Positions 23,586 to 35,801 of a stretch of DNA of 64,000 nt are shown here, in pieces (within the stretch, counting starts at the first letter, position 1; each line of letters opens with the position of its first letter). Source of the DNA: Schistocephalus solidus (Eukaryota; Platyhelminthes; Cestoda; Diphyllobothriidea; Diphyllobothriidae); NCBI GenBank assembly GCA_017591395.1, contig WEDG01000703.1, positions 1 to 64,000 on the forward strand. The letters are read 5' to 3'. Position numbers and translations under genes: made by a program. The notes beneath the pieces were generated by a model, which saw only the letters and a list, made by a program, of their open reading frames with translations, had not been told where the DNA came from and ran no database searches.

Positions 23586-24197
23586 ATGGAGTTCTCACCT
23601 ACTAAGTGTCGCTACGTGAGTTTTGGGCCTGTAAGGCTGCCGCAACCTCTTATCTTTGATGGTTGCCATGTGATTGAATGTTCCTCCATCAAGGACTTGG
23701 GCTTAAGCTACACCAAAAAAATAGATCTTTCGCCTCATGCCGATAGAATTACGGCCAAAGCTGCTCAGATTTGCGGCTTTATTGCTTATAATTTCTACCT
23801 TCCTGAAATTAAATTAAGACTTTATCGTATGATTGTACTTCCCATTCTTGAATTTTGCTGTCCTTTCTTCGGTTTGATGAACGAATCTAGCCGTTCAAAA
23901 ATTGAAAATGTCCAAAGACATATCACAACAAAACTCCTATTTCCGACTCTTTCAACTACTTCCTACTCAACAAGATGCCAGCTAACGAAGCTAAAATTTC
24001 TTTGGGTCAGGAGACTTGAAGCAGGCTTTTGTCTCCTTTTTCGACTTAATAATAGTTCAACTCTCCCCAAGCTTTCTGTCATTACCCCCGTTAGTCTTCC
24101 TTATAACCTAAGAAATGCTGCACTGATTATACCTCCCCCTGCATCCTCCACGTGTAAACGCTCTCTCTTCTTTGCTTCTAGGTATAGTTTTCTTTGA
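23586..24197 (+). pseudogene. LINE A1 RT thumb and C-terminal region
   Basis: A 203-codon frame continuing the RT after the YADD box: KCRYVSFGP, IKDLGLSYTKKIDLSPHADR (the usual KDLGV block), YRMIVLPILEFCCPFFG and LWVRRLEAGFCLLFR. It aligns along its length with 35,860-36,480 of LINE A2. The remaining sequence to 24,966 is 3' UTR. Confidence 0.75.
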
Positions 24198-24966
24198 AAT
24201 AACTTGTCAATTGAAATTAGGTCGTTAACTAGTCTATCTGCATTCAAGCGAGGACTGCACATTTATCTTAACACTGATTCTAGTTACCTTTTATTTTCTT
24301 GTCTTTTCCCAGTAGCTTTCCCCATGACTCGGAGAAAGGACCATCGGAAATTTGAGTAACCCTCTTAAAACTATATTAACGCTACCTCGAGACGCACATG
24401 AACTATAATGTCTCCTTATAGCACCCGTCCTCCAAACGATGACGTCATTCGGACGTACAAATTCGGTGGTCCACAGTCTTAAATGCTGCGGTTTCTTTGG
24501 ATACTAACCATCATCAGAATTCAATTCTGGATCCTTTAATGCTGAGGACTTAAGTTCATTGACGCATTTTCGTGAGATTCTGTTTCATATGCCTAAGTGA
24601 TCAAGAACGAATCACCTTGACGTTTCATTATGTCATTCTGAAATGCTACTGCAGTTTTACCCTATTCTACCACCTGACCATTTTTTCCTAAGCAGTTTTT
24701 TTCTCCAACCTTCTATTCGATAATGAAGGCCTACTGAACTCTGCCTCCATTTTCATGGTAGAAGTTTTTTTCACTGCCTATTTTTTTCTAGTTCACCATT
24801 AATTTTAAAACATTGCTAACTGTTGACATAGCAGGACAAGTTATGAATTTGTACATCTTATCTGCACACATTGTCATAACTTTATTTCGTTACTAATGTT
24901 TGCTTAGACAGTACCTTGCCGGTGCTAACCAAATATAAATTCTACATTCTAAATAAAATTAAAAAA

Positions 24967-25040
24967 ACATGCAATAATTAGAAGTATGGTAAACATATCC
25001 GATTTAAAACGATTTGCCATTTTTAAAACAAAAGTAAACA
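24967..25040 (-). mobile_element. A-family LINE 3' terminus (D), proximal part
   Basis: On the minus strand this matches 37,232-37,300 of LINE A2: TTTTAAAAATGGCAAATCGT, then CGGATATG and ACCATA. With 19,665-19,780 it forms one 5'-truncated A-family insertion in LINE C, about 190 bases long before LINE A1 entered it. Confidence 0.7.
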
Positions 25041-25049
25041 ATCTTTGGC

Positions 25050-25544
25050 ATATACGGTGAACTGGAAGTCGGTAGGAAGAATTCCCGTATCGAACAATTG
25101 CTGGCACAGAAAGAATAGTGGTTTCGCCAGCTATCGAGCAAGTTCGAGGAGTAGATTTGCTGGAATCTCGTCGGGGCCAGGGTATTTGCATGCCTTTAGA
25201 CTTTTTAGTTCTTCAATGACCGCCCCTTCTTAAAAGAGCATATCCTAAATAATTGGCGCTCCATTTGTATGGTAACTAGATGGAATAAAAAGAGCTTCTC
25301 TGGTTAAAACCGACTGAAAGAACTGGGAAAAGTGTTCAGATTTGTTTTTATCTTCTGATATCTCAAAACCGTCATCGTTTCTCATAACGGGAATCGAGTT
25401 CCTGTTACGTGTGTTTTTGCTTACATAGCTGTAGAGCAATTTGGGTTTGTGAACTGTTCTCTGGAGCAAATCCCTCCGTAATCCCGTCGGATTTTTGAAG
25501 AAAAGCTTTTTACCTTGTTTCTTTTGAGTTTTGTTTGCTTGCAA
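25050..25544 (-). pseudogene. LINE C reverse transcriptase, N-terminal part
   Basis: The minus-strand frame 25,544-25,245 reads PTGLRRDLLQRTVHKPKLLY and NRNSIPVMR. In another frame follow EELKSLKACKYPGPDEIPA and a degraded LPTDF block. It matches LINE F 51,260-51,700 in order. The domain is cut by the nested insertion at about 25,040. Confidence 0.7.
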
Positions 25545-25779
25545 GGCTACATTTTCATTGGATCGGCAAAATTTCTTCCAAAGCCTTCCTTTCCTGTTAG
25601 TCTCTCTTTTTAGATCCCTTGTTAACCACTGTGGTTGTGATGGTGGCTAGTTGCATTTTATTAGATTCAACAAACACCTCTCAAAAAAATTCTAGTCATC
25701 AGTGACATTCCCGGAGAAGAGAAGATCCCAGTTTTTTTCGTGATGCCTCAGCTCTCATCTTGCAAAAGAATCCTTGCCA

Positions 25780-26500
25780 TAGATTGGGCCTGGTTTCATT
25801 TATTGCAGATGGCACAGAATATAAACCATACTCCCATGAAAGTACTGCATGATCACTTCGACCAAGGGGAGGAAGGAAGTGTACCTCGTCTATATTGTCA
25901 GGATCTTTAGTGAAGACCAAATCGAAAAAACTAGCATGTTGTCCTTCACGCGCTCTCGTTGAAACACATACATGTTGGGTGAAAAGAGCTTCACGTGTTT
26001 CTTTAGAAGACGATGATCGAACGAAAACTTTGAGCTCTTTGCCTGTAGATCGTTCCATCGAATGCTGGTTGCATTGAAGTCACCCATTAGAACAACATCA
26101 GGTCGACTGCTAATTTCCTTTATGTTCTCCAACAAACAAGTATTAGCGTCAGTGTATGTCTCCGGTGGTCGGTAGAGAGTCATGACTTCAAAGGACTACA
26201 ATCCCCACGTCTTTAATTTCAGCCAAATAGCCTGAATACCATTGCTTATCTTCTCCGTCATTTCACACACTGTGAAATTGCTTTAAACATGCATCACAAC
26301 TCCTCCACCGTAGCGTTGGGTGCGGTCTCTCCTGAACAGCTGTTACATGAATAAGGCTACTTCGCAATCACGGATGTTCTGTGACAGCCATGTTTTTTTG
26401 ATTGCTATAATATCGGGGGACAGACTGGCTACCTGAATTCTCAGTTCGTTGAGTTTCGAAAACAGACTTTGGGTGTTGGTATAAAGAAATTTCAGTATGC
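25780..26500 (-). pseudogene. LINE C endonuclease domain
   Basis: Minus-strand blocks in order are NTQSLFSKLNELRIQVASLS, a degraded KKTWLSQNI, LFRRDRTQRYGGGVV, YRPPETYTD, VVLMGDFNATSIRW and DLVFTKDPDNIDEV..LPPLGRSDHAVL. Asn/Asp of GDFN and His of SDH are present, but the N-terminal ET pair reads KT and frames change near 26,180 and 26,000. The same blocks occur in LINE F at 50.26-50.93 kb. Confidence 0.75.
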
Positions 26501-27307
26501 AGCAGTCAGCAGAATCAAATTGCGTTTGTCTTCAGTTTGTGAATGCTAATTTGCAAATGTCATCATGACCATTGGCTGGTTTCAGAGCAATGTTGCGGTT
26601 TTCATTATCACGCGTGCCCCTGTAAATCACCAGATTGTTCTCCCCAGCTGCAAGTATCCTCTTCATTTCTATCACTTATTCGCGGCGTTTAAGGCGTTTT
26701 ACTGGAGAATAGTCCGACTGAATAAAAACCTGCTTATGAGAGTTTCGAAGGTTTGTTTTTCTCGAGAAAGGTAGCTTCGCCTCTTCCTAGTTGTCCAAGA
26801 CAATTTTGACAGACCGTGGTCCACGTTTTGGGACTGATTAATATCCTTTTTTCCGGGCCTGAAGGCAGCATAAACGGTTATCGTCTCTCCTGAATGAAGT
26901 ATATCATTCAGCAGGTGCTAAAACAAAGCAAGATTAGTGGATATCCGTTCCTTCTGAGGTGTGGGCATTGGATTCACGTAAGCCCTGGATAGCTACGCAG
27001 TTCTCTCGGTCTAGGGCGTCTTTTGATTCACTGCCAACCATATTTCCTCTGAATGACCAGAGGGATTAATTTGGTCTGTTTTCAACTTTATAATCGTTTT
27101 ATGTTGTTTCCCAATGATAAGTTTTCATTCATTGGTATTTTCACTCTCAAACAAGGGCTCTTTAGAACTGCTGGGATAGCCGACAGAAGTTGTGTCTGAA
27201 GTCAGAACTGCCTTTGGAAGAGGCATTATTGAAGTTTTCCTGATATTATCGTTATACAATTTGTTCGTGTTGTGGTGTTTCCCCATTGCAGATTGCCACA
27301 CGTTTGT

Positions 27308-27824
27308 TTATTGGGATAAAACTACGGGCTTGTTAGAGCACACAAGATTGGAGGATGTGATTTTTGTTTCGCTCTGGTCATCGCCCATAGGATTCAAAGA
27401 CTGTTCTCCTGTTATCCGGTCCTTATGGGTATTCGCTTCCAAACATTTTGAGTTGTTACAACATGTAGGTTTTTGTTCTTTTTTTGCTTTGGTCACTGCC
27501 TTTTTAACTGTAATATGGCTAACCGTTTTTCGTCGAGTATTGTTATCTTGCAAGAGCTTCCTTAAGTTTGCAAGCTCATTTTTCTGTTTGTCAACTCTTT
27601 GTAATATATGAGAACATCCACACAAGATTCATCCCGTATCCGACGGATTTTGCTTTCGTAACGCTTTTTGCGCTCTTTGCTGGTCCTTGGTTGTATGTGT
27701 AAGCTGATCGAGGGCCAGTCTTTGATGCAGAAACAAGCTCAACAGGCTTTTCATTAAAGGAATTGTTATTACTGGTTATGCTGCTATCAAACACTTGCTT
27801 TGAGTCCATGAGTTTTAAAATCAC
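27308..27824 (-). pseudogene. LINE C ORF1 (coiled-coil)
   Basis: Two overlapping minus-strand frames with a shift near 27,610. The first reads MDSKQVFDSSITS..KPVELVSAS, the second ILQRVDKQKNELANLRKLLQ, a short heptad-like coiled coil. It aligns with LINE F 48,884-49,231. ORF1 proteins of this group are thought to bind element RNA; a conserved CxxC..C motif is partly visible (MCGCS). Confidence 0.65.
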
Positions 27825-28282
27825 TGCGTGTGCGTATGTTCTGTTTTGGGCGTATAACGAAAGATTTTGACTGGGTTTGGAGTATGGTGAGTATTTACAG
27901 CAATATGAGCAAAATTTGCTCCTTCTTGTTCAAAAACGCTTTAAAAAAACTGTAAATGGTAAATGGAAAGCAGGAACGACTCAGCCGGTCGGAGATGTTG
28001 AAGGTCTTGGATAAATTTAGATCTTCACGAGGTTGTACACATTTTGTTCATGTAGTGGTTATCCGTTTTTATTGGTGCAGAGGCTGCGTATTTAACTTGT
28101 ATAAGATGATAAACAAATTCCAGTTTGATGCCGTTTTATGACAAATTTCGGCACGATAAAAAATTCCAGATGAGCAGTTAGCAAGTACGTACGTGCAGTT
28201 AAAACAGTATTGTTCGAAACAGTCCTAATGAAGTGGTAACGAAATTCAAATTATCCAAGATGGAAACAAATATTTTGTGGTT

Positions 28283-28840
28283 CTTATAGGGTAAAAGAAA
28301 GATAATGGAACAAGGGTTGCATCTGCTTAAATAGGTATGTACGGGTAGTAATGTGTTTTCCAGTCGTGGGTATGTGATGCATTAAGCGCAGGGTGTCCTG
28401 TTTAGTGGCCTATGAAGCCTCGGCGAATGGGTGTTTTTCTCCAGTGATGCTTGGTAGCTGTGACCCTCGGGACGCACGTTCATGTCCAGATCGGCAGATT
28501 GAAAAGTCTGGAACCCCTCGCTCCATATTTGCATCATGTTAACGGAAGCGAACCCTTAGTAAGAATGACGGATATTTGTGTAATTTATGGGTTTCCGTTA
28601 GAGCCTTTGACATCCAACAGTTTATCTTTGCATAAAAATGGACCGCAAAATAATACCCAAATTGCCTGAATATCTGTTTAATTTTCGTCCAGATAAATGA
28701 AACTTTTTCTGTACTCAACATTTCTATTTGACCTCAAGGGTTCTAATCTTAATATAGACCTGAGGCGCATCGTTTGAAATTGCTTTCGAATTTCAGCTCC
28801 TTTCAGTTAACGAAGTTTAAGTCACTACCTTAGTGTAGAA
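28283..28840 (+). repeat. Dispersed repeat R, copy iv (5' side of LINE B1)
   Basis: Matches 5,210-5,650 and the reverse of 47,640-47,900: TTGCA.CTGCTTAAATAGGT, CCAGTCGTGGGTATGTGATG, GTAATTTATGGG and GCATAAAAATGGAC. The same repeat resumes at 38,861 after LINE B1, so B1 was inserted into R. Confidence 0.6.
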
Positions 28841-29243
28841 GAAACGTTGATTTGGAATAAATCTTGAGTGGATTGTCCAGTCTCTAAATTTGGGAAATAT
28901 TTACTTTGACTTGACGATTCTGCAGCGTTCCAAATATTTCTTCACTGATGATTATTCCACGTCCAGGAAATTATCCCTACGAGAAATACAAGCTCCAACG
29001 TTCACTTGCTTCCAAAATTAACGCCAGCGGTGTGCTGGTCAAACCTGCTTTCAATCAGGGAAGGAGAAGTCACAACAAAGGCTGAGTCGTTGCATGCTTA
29101 TAAGAAGTCTGACTGCTGAATACTATTGCAACCTAGCCCAGTTATTTAAGAGGATTTATAAATTAAATGCATTCGAATACAATCCTAAGAGGTATGGAAA
29201 ACGCAGACGCTCGGAATTCATTGTAGGGAGGGAAAATATTCGT

Positions 29244-29312
29244 TGCGCGGGCCTGGAACCCAGGTCGCAGATTAATGAGGCGACGCAAATTATCACAGTG
29301 CTACGTCCTCAC
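29244..29312 (-). other. tRNA-like sequence, antisense within LINE B1 5' region
   Basis: On the minus strand this is a degraded version of the tRNA-like stretch at 47,169-47,240 of LINE B' (GTGAGGACGTAGCA.TGTG..., a GCGACC middle and GGGTTCC). The box A and box B spacing is kept but several box positions are changed. It overlaps ORF1-like coding on the plus strand (LEPRSQINEAT). Confidence 0.45.
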
Positions 29313-29544
29313 TGCAATTTGGAAAACAAAATTGTAAGCAAATAAAAAATGATGACAAAGACAGATATTATGTTGCTACTTCTCCTCCTGCCAAGCGGGC
29401 AAAAAGCCTGGGAACACTAATGAATGTCACCAAAGAGAACGAGAAGTGCATGCGGTGTTTAAATCTCTTGCAGAAATTCTTATTGATTGAGAAAGAGATA
29501 AGTAACTTGAAACAAAAAAAGGCTGATCTTAAAGAGAAGGTTCA

Positions 29545-30560
29545 TTGTTCACCCGCAAAAAAACACCCGTAGCAACGAGAACTCCAGCCAAAGAAATTAC
29601 GTATACAAATATAACTTCCTCAAGAATACCTAATATAGAGCTTAAAGACATTGCGCCTACAGAGCTCTGTAAATCAGTAGGCATTTCGTTTCTTCGAAAG
29701 GGTGATCAAACCAGCTCACGCACCTTCATACTGTCATCCAGCTTAGACAGAAACAGAAATGTGCTGGATACACAAACATATGAGGCATCGTTGTTGGATG
29801 ACATAAAAAAGGGCGAAGCTGAAAAGCTCGTCCAATTTGAAGGACCGGAATTGAAGAATTCGAAGTCGAAAAGGGCCAAGTATCTTTTACAAAAAATGGG
29901 TTTGATCTCCAGAAAAAGCTCGTTCTTACCGATAGATGCTCTAGTGCAATCCTCTGTTGGTAATACAGGAGCAAGTGCAGGACAAATTGGCAAAGTTCCC
30001 AAAAGGGGTTTGCCATTAACTTTAGGAATAGTTGCTCATACTGATGCAAATTACATATTCGACCAAAGGAGAATTCTTCCTGAGACTGATGCAGTTTCAA
30101 CAAATCAGAACTCAAAGTCACCAAACTTAATTTCGACCAAAAACGAAATCTCGTCATTAAAGGGGTTCCAAGTCCAATTCTCTGATTGCAAAGGAAAGGG
30201 TAGAACATGACCTCAGTCGTTTTCCGAGAATACTCATATTCGATTCTTCGAGATGGCGAATGCGTTACAGTGCACAAAGCATTCCGTTAACGGAAATTGG
30301 ATGTTTTACATGAAATATCATCACCAAGATCTCTTAAAATCATTCTTGAAAATGATTTGCAGGCTTCACGCCTCCTAGAACGGAGAGCGGCTCTCCGTAG
30401 CTCACACAGGGATGTGTTTTTTTAGCCGGATTACGAACTCAAGGAAAGGCACAAAATGAGGATGCTGATAGCAGATCTGAAGAGGAGGACCTAGCAGGGG
30501 GATAAATGGCTTTAAATAACGGACGGGGAATAAAAGTGATAAAGAGGTCTTTCTTATGGC
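29545..30560 (+). pseudogene. LINE B1 ORF1
   Basis: The 221-codon frame (29,545-30,210) lacks a recognisable start domain. Its end, in the neighbouring frame, gives LVIKGVP, the opening of an RRM-like ORF1 domain seen in related LINEs. After more shifts come LHASRTE, the SSHRDVFF-like block and SFLWQTPY (SFLWQTPYIIKV in B2). A coiled-coil stretch (LQKFLLIEKEISNLKQ) lies just upstream at 29,465-29,540. Confidence 0.6.
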
Positions 30561-30779
30561 AGACCCCGTACATAATCAAGGTGGGTCCTTGCCGAGACGG
30601 AGGACACTAAATAAGATGTACCATACTGTACAGAGCTAAAATAATAAAAGGAAGGCGCTCCAGAATTCAGATGACGACCACTCATCAGAACTCAGCGTCG
30701 GTTGGATGGACACCAGTTCATCTCGGAAGGCAATGACAGACTCTAGTATTTAATCGCAAGAAATGCGCAGAAGTCTATA

Positions 30780-31400
30780 TAGAGGAGTTACTCAGTCCCT
30801 CCTCGATTTGCGCCAGGAAGATATAAGTCACCAAGAGGTGCTTATTGCTGGAGATTTCAATGCATCTATAGTAGACTAGGTAAATCTGACAGTTGATGGT
30901 GCACCAACTTCCTTCGGCCACTCTCTCACTCTTCACCAACCTCTGGTACAGAAGGTTAACATACAAACGAGATTAAAAGAGAACCAGAGAGCAAATTGCC
31001 TTGACCTAGGATTTACGAATAACTGCTCTAGCATTGATGAAGTGTATTCTATTGCACCCCTGATGTGGGATTACTCACTTTATTCTCAGCGCCGGAATTG
31101 AACGGAATGCAAGCGAAATATATGGAATGTTGATTTTAACGCGATAAGGAAAGAACTGATGTCTATGAGATGGGATTCTTTGCTTAAAGGGAATCCATAG
31201 GATGACTGGAGATAATTTAAGACCGTCTCACTCGATCTGATTGAACGCTTTTGTCCAGTTAAGTATCATAAAAAGAATAGTCACCCCGCCTGGTTAACAA
31301 CAGAACTTAACAGGCAGGGAAACGAGGTCAGCAGAGCATCTCAAAGAATTTCGTCATCAAGGAAACGCTGTAAAAAGAATGATTTGTCAGCCAAGGAAGA
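30780..31400 (+). pseudogene. LINE B1 endonuclease remnant
   Basis: The N-terminal half of the endonuclease present in B2 (RCLYTNA, ITETWL, RKDRENRKGGGVAVYV) is deleted here: ORF1 text at 30,780 passes directly to SLLDLRQEDISHQEVLIAGD. What follows is the C-terminal half, FNASIVD, QPLVQKVNIQTR, NCLDLGFTNNCSSIDEVY, and then a deletion removing the SDH block. It is clearly non-functional. Confidence 0.65.
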
Positions 31401-31403
31401 AGT

Positions 31404-31890
31404 ATGAATCAAGAATTATTCAACAGGCTGAATATAAACCAAAAACATTATTCCATTATGGATGGGAATGGTGTTGAAGTCGTTGAAAATTGCGACAAAG
31501 CCACGTACTTAGGTCGGTTTTTTGCCTCGGTATTCACTAGAGCACCGGAACTAAAGCTTGACCACGTCAACAGTGCTGTTATAGACGCCGGTCCAGTGCT
31601 TGAATATATACTCGTCCAGGAACCTTTCGTGGAACGAGAACTGCGAAATCTGAAAGAAGTGAAGTCATCTGGTCCGGACGAAATACCGGCCAAGTTCTTA
31701 AAAGAACTGGCAAGCGAACTGTCCAAACCACTAGCGCATATATTTAGTTCGTCATTTGAATGAGGGAAACTGTCATCCGAATGGAAGGCAGCAAATATAT
31801 ACCCCATATACAAGAGTGGTGCTCGATCTAATGTCAACAATTATCGGCCTGTCTGACTTACCTCCATTTGCTGTAAAATAATGGAATCAA
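31404..31890 (+). pseudogene. LINE B1 reverse transcriptase, N-terminal part
   Basis: The 119-codon frame holds ELRNLKEVKSSGPDEIPAKF and KELASELSKPLAHIFSSSFE. After a stop (31,761) comes a frame with WKAANIYPIYKSGARSNVNN and YRPV. It matches B2 58,380-58,690 almost base for base, then stops abruptly at the LINE A2 insertion. Confidence 0.75.
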
Positions 31891-32379
31891 GCAGTGAGGT
31901 CAAGGCGCGCAGGTCGATTTTTAAAAGCTAAGTGAAATCTAAAATTTGAACGTTTTTTTCGTTTATACTGTCGTTATTGGTTTTATTGCAGATAAATGTT
32001 TTGCATTTCTAGCCCTTAATCTTATATAATTACCTGTGGTCTTTGTCTTTAACATTAGGTTGAACTATACAGTGTCATATTATTTACCTGACATAGCCTC
32101 ATTTCTCGTTCTCAACTTTTACGGATTTATTTTTTTCCTGCTATCTTTATTGACTAAATTGCTGATAAAGTTTTGAATTTCTAGTCTTTAGACAACTTCA
32201 ACTTGCTATCCCTATAAATCCCTGTAGAAAACGTAGAATTATAAAGCGCTAAGATAGAATTAAGTTGAAATTTCATAAATTTATTTTTACCCTGCGTATC
32301 CTGCATAGATTTTTACTCTTATTTTCGACGAAAGATGAAACCAACAAGCTCAATTCGTCGTTAACTACATGCCTCGGGA

Positions 32380-33750
32380 CCAAAACGATGCTTGAATACA
32401 CCTAGCAGTTTCAACATTGACTCAAATGTACAACCCATAGTTAAAAGCTAAACAGCTAGATCTGTCCGCTTTACAGAACTGCAACGACTTCATTATGAAG
32501 TTTGGATCCATTTTTGTCTATACTCGGCAATCTGTTCGATGGTTACCTATCTGATGTTCCCTCTCAGGGATTGCAGGCGTCTCGATTCGCTTGTTCACTT
32601 GGTCGCCAGCGAGGCTTTTGATAGACAGAAACGCAATCACAATTTCTTCTAAAAATGCTCCCATACACAGACGCCCAGTTGACGTTGCTATGGACTTTTT
32701 GTACTCGGGTGGTTTCAACTACCAAAATAGTGGAAGCAAAAACGCCTCTCTTCGCGTAGCAAGAATCCTCCTATACTAGTTAAATTGTTGTCAACAGTTG
32801 AGGGTTGACTCAATCTTTGCTCAACGAGGTCGCACTTCTCGCTATTTGGAAATGACAAAATTGTTTCCTTTGTCGAGATCTTACACCAATGGAGCGAAGA
32901 AATGTGTCCTTCTTATCATCAATTTCTCAACCTAATATTCATAAGTCTGGTCGTGTTTCCACTAACGTCAATGCAACTGCTAATTCATCTTCTCAGATGT
33001 CTAGTTCTTCATCCCCTCCACTCAACCTTCTACTTCGTCTCCCTCGCGGCTGAATACTGCAATCTCCGGTGCTTTCAGCCTGCCTGTAATGTTTGCGACC
33101 CCGTCTAAAGCATTTATACCGTCTAACCCGTCTTAAGCACATAGACTGCCAGTTTCTTCTCTTAAACGCAACTCTCCAGGCCTCTCGGGGAAATTTCCCG
33201 AGCCAAATCGCATAAATAACCTTCTTCAAATACAAAATCCGCAATCATCTAAATTTAACTTATTTAACCCTCCACAAGCTAGCTCGTCTCATAACCCCAC
33301 GGGTCATCTTATACCCTCAATTATATCACCTAAGACAGGTTTTCCGAAGGACGTAAATCTAACCCAGACCCAAAAAGCAAGATAGCGCAGGTCTCAGTAA
33401 TCGCATACTGCCCTCTCCAAAAACTAAGCAAGCCTCTCCAACAGGCAAATTACCCTAACCATTTTAAACCGATATACAAGACCCGACATTCCAGCATTTT
33501 AATTCTTTTAACTGCTTGCCATCTCCCATCAGCCCTATATCCCATCAAACTTCCCGTCATTCCGTTTTTAACTACCAACAGGCATATCCCGGTCGTAACT
33601 CCTATGGTGGTTCGATACCGGAATGTTTTATTCCTACACCTTTCAGATATCCCTCTCAGCCTTTTTGGTAATGACGTTCTATATACCAATCGTTATGGCG
33701 CAGTTTGCAATTACCCTCAAGCCACAATAATTTCCAACAATTACCCACCG
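32380..33750 (+). pseudogene. LINE A2 ORF1, heavily decayed
   Basis: Broken frames equivalent to A1 20,290-21,440. Recognisable parts are the KNAPIHRRPVDVAMDFLYSG block (32,655; A1 KSKIPLDVAFHCLYSCGFNF) and a Pro/Ser-rich tract to 33,740. Multiple stops; no domain beyond that in A1. Confidence 0.5.
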
Positions 33751-33799
33751 CCAACTTAATTAATAACGATAACCCTATTTTTGGATACTCGAACTACCC

Positions 33800-34470
33800 T
33801 AGATGTCATATTACTTAATGCTAGATCTGTTATAAATAAGATGGCCCAACTTAGAGCCATTGCTTTCGAGTTAATGCCTGATGTTTTTATGTGCAACTGA
33901 ATCTTGGACCAATCCCTTAATTTCAGACTCTTTTGCTTGTCATAGACAAATACGATCTCTACCGTCAAGACCGCACTAGTAAGCGTGGTGGTGGTTGTCT
34001 TCTCTATATTAAAGCTTTATTTAAGCACTTCGCGTTTTGATCTAGACGTCACGTCATTCTCTGGTAATTTCTGCTTCGCATCCATTATCCTGTCGCCCTG
34101 GCAAAGGCTATTCTCGGATGTATTTACTACCCGCCTAATTTATCATCCGATGATGATGTGAAACTTTGTGCAATTTTTAAATTGGTTTTCGGAGTCCGAT
34201 TTTAACATTAAAGAATAATCGCTGGGGATTTTAATTTTCCAGAAATTGACTGGATTTCAAACTTTTGTCCACCCAGATTTCAGCCTTGCCTGGATACCAT
34301 TAATTTCTCTAATTGGTCACAGCTTGTCCGTTCTTCAACGAGAGACAAGCATATTTTTAGATCTGATTTTTCATAAATAACATTGCTCCCTTTTCGTTGA
34401 TTTTAAGCAGGGCCTCTTCCAAAGTGACCATACATTTAATTCACTGTTGCTTACCAATTGTCTCATCGAA
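33800..34470 (+). pseudogene. LINE A2 endonuclease remnant
   Basis: Starts with VILLNARSVINKMAQLRAIA near 33,808 (A1 SLNARSVVNKMAEL). In several frames follow YRQDRTSKRGGGCLLYI (33,960) and AGDFNFPEIDWIS (34,222). The catalytic blocks are in different frames, so no active enzyme can be read. Confidence 0.65.
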
Positions 34471-34571
34471 AAAAGCCTAGCGCCGTTCGTACCTATCATA
34501 ATTTTGACCTCGCAGATATGAGCTTAATTAACAACTTTTTGGACTCATTGGATTAGCAGCATCTCTCCTCC

Positions 34572-35801
34572 ATGAACGATGCAGCAAGTCTTTCTGACTT
34601 AATGTCAGTCGTTTCAAATAACATCCTGGAATTTGTGCCAATCAAAATTGTCAAGCCATACACTTTGGAATCCACCGTCCCCCACATTCTTTTGCCAAGA
34701 CTAACGAAATTGAGGAAGCAATTAAAAGATCAATATACTAGTTCGTTATCTGTACATCTAAGGATTACAGAGATTTTTGAATTAGCATCTAAGATTCGGC
34801 TTGCACGGGACAGACAGAGGGAATCACGCGCACTCAGCGACCTAAACTCTGCAAAATCTGTTGCTCAACTATTCCGCCGTCGATTTTGCTCTAAACGAGG
34901 TTATAAAATACCTCCATTACTTAATGAAACTATGAAATTCGTTCTCGAAGACTCTGAGAAGGCAGAATTGTTTAGTGCATTCTTTGCAAATCAGCTTACG
35001 ATGGAATCTGAACCGGTTCCGACGTTTCAGGCATCCTCATTTAATGTTATCAGTACCATTGATTTCTCCATAGAACTAATTCGTAAGCAAATAATGCGTC
35101 TGAAAAACTCGCACTCTTCGGGGACTTATGGTATTCCAAACTCAGTTATTAAGAGAGTGCCGAGCTTTCCCCGATTGCTTAGCCATGTATTCTCAGTTTA
35201 TCTTTTAAACGGATTCTTTCCTGACTCATGGAAGACATCTATTATTCTTCCTGTCTTCAAGTCGGGATCTCTTTCGGACGTGAAAAATTATCGAGGCGTT
35301 CACAAAACCCCGGCTCTTGCAAAACCTCTTGAAAAAATTATTTTTAATCAAATTCTCGACTTTTGCTTAGAAAATAAGCTCTTAAGCGACTCACAATATG
35401 GTTTTCTACCTGGGAGATCAGGCGAAGTGTGTCACTTAGCTTTTCGTAACCTCGTCACTTCCCTTCGTAATGAGCAGCAGACAGTGGTTGTGATCAACTT
35501 TGACCTGAGCAAAGCCTTTGACAAGGTACCGCACAAACGTCTTCTGGTGAAACTGGAAGCCCTCGGCATCCGGCCTCCTCTCCTTGACATCATTGGTTCC
35601 TACTTGTCTAACCGCAGCCAGAAGGTCTTAGTAGGAAATAGCAACTCGATGCCTCAACCGATCACGAGTGGCGTTTTTCAAGGCACGGTTCTAGGTCCCC
35701 TTCTCTTTATTCTGTACATAAACGAAATTTCAGCTTTACTCACAAATTCACCAAACTTTGTTTACGCTGACGATCTCAAGTGCATTTATTCATTTTTATA
35801 A
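34572..35801 (+). pseudogene. LINE A2 reverse transcriptase core
   Basis: The longest open frame in the window (409 codons). It includes RALSDLNSAKSVAQLFRRR, LKNSHSSGTYGIPNSVIK, FPDSWKTSIILPVFKSGSLS, NYRGVHKTPALAKPLEK, QYGFLPGRS, INFDLSKAFDKVPHKRLLVK (region A), TSGVFQGTVLGPLLFILYIN and the catalytic FVYADDLKC, so fingers and palm with all three carboxylates appear intact. It ends at a stop soon after the active site; the thumb continues in another frame. It starts at an internal Met because the endonuclease part upstream is broken. Confidence 0.85.

Larger units (their letters stand above)
19781..24966 (+). mobile_element. Jockey/CR1-superfamily LINE A1
   Basis: A plus-strand LINE of about 5.2 kb that splits the D fragment: the D tail reads up to about 24,967-25,040 on one side and from 19,780 on the other. 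It has a leader (19.8-20.28 kb), a proline/serine-rich ORF1, an ORF2 with endonuclease and RT, and a 3' UTR ending in AAATAAAATTAAAAAAA near 24,965. A truncated reverse copy of its 3' UTR lies at 41,494-41,930. The ORFs are broken but read with few stops, so it looks younger than LINE C around it. Confidence 0.8.
18186..28282 (-). mobile_element. CR1-superfamily LINE C, interrupted
   Basis: A near full-length non-LTR retrotransposon on the minus strand. Its 5' end is near 28,282, ORF1 at 27.8-27.3 kb, endonuclease at 26.5-25.8 kb, RT start at 25.54-25.05 kb, RT end at 19.66-18.3 kb and 3' end near 18,186. It is the same family as LINE F (48.4-53.2 kb): the 5' leaders match in reverse, ORF1 shares MDSKQ and LRKLLQDN, and the 3' ends share GTTACAAATAGGG. 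It is cut between about 25,040 and 19,665 by the nested insertions described separately. Every ORF has stops or frameshifts, so it is inactive. Confidence 0.8.

Noticed and set aside
29706..30277. Minus-strand open frames of 98 and 183 codons
   Set aside because: Shadows of LINE B1 ORF1 on the plus strand; no domain on the minus strand.
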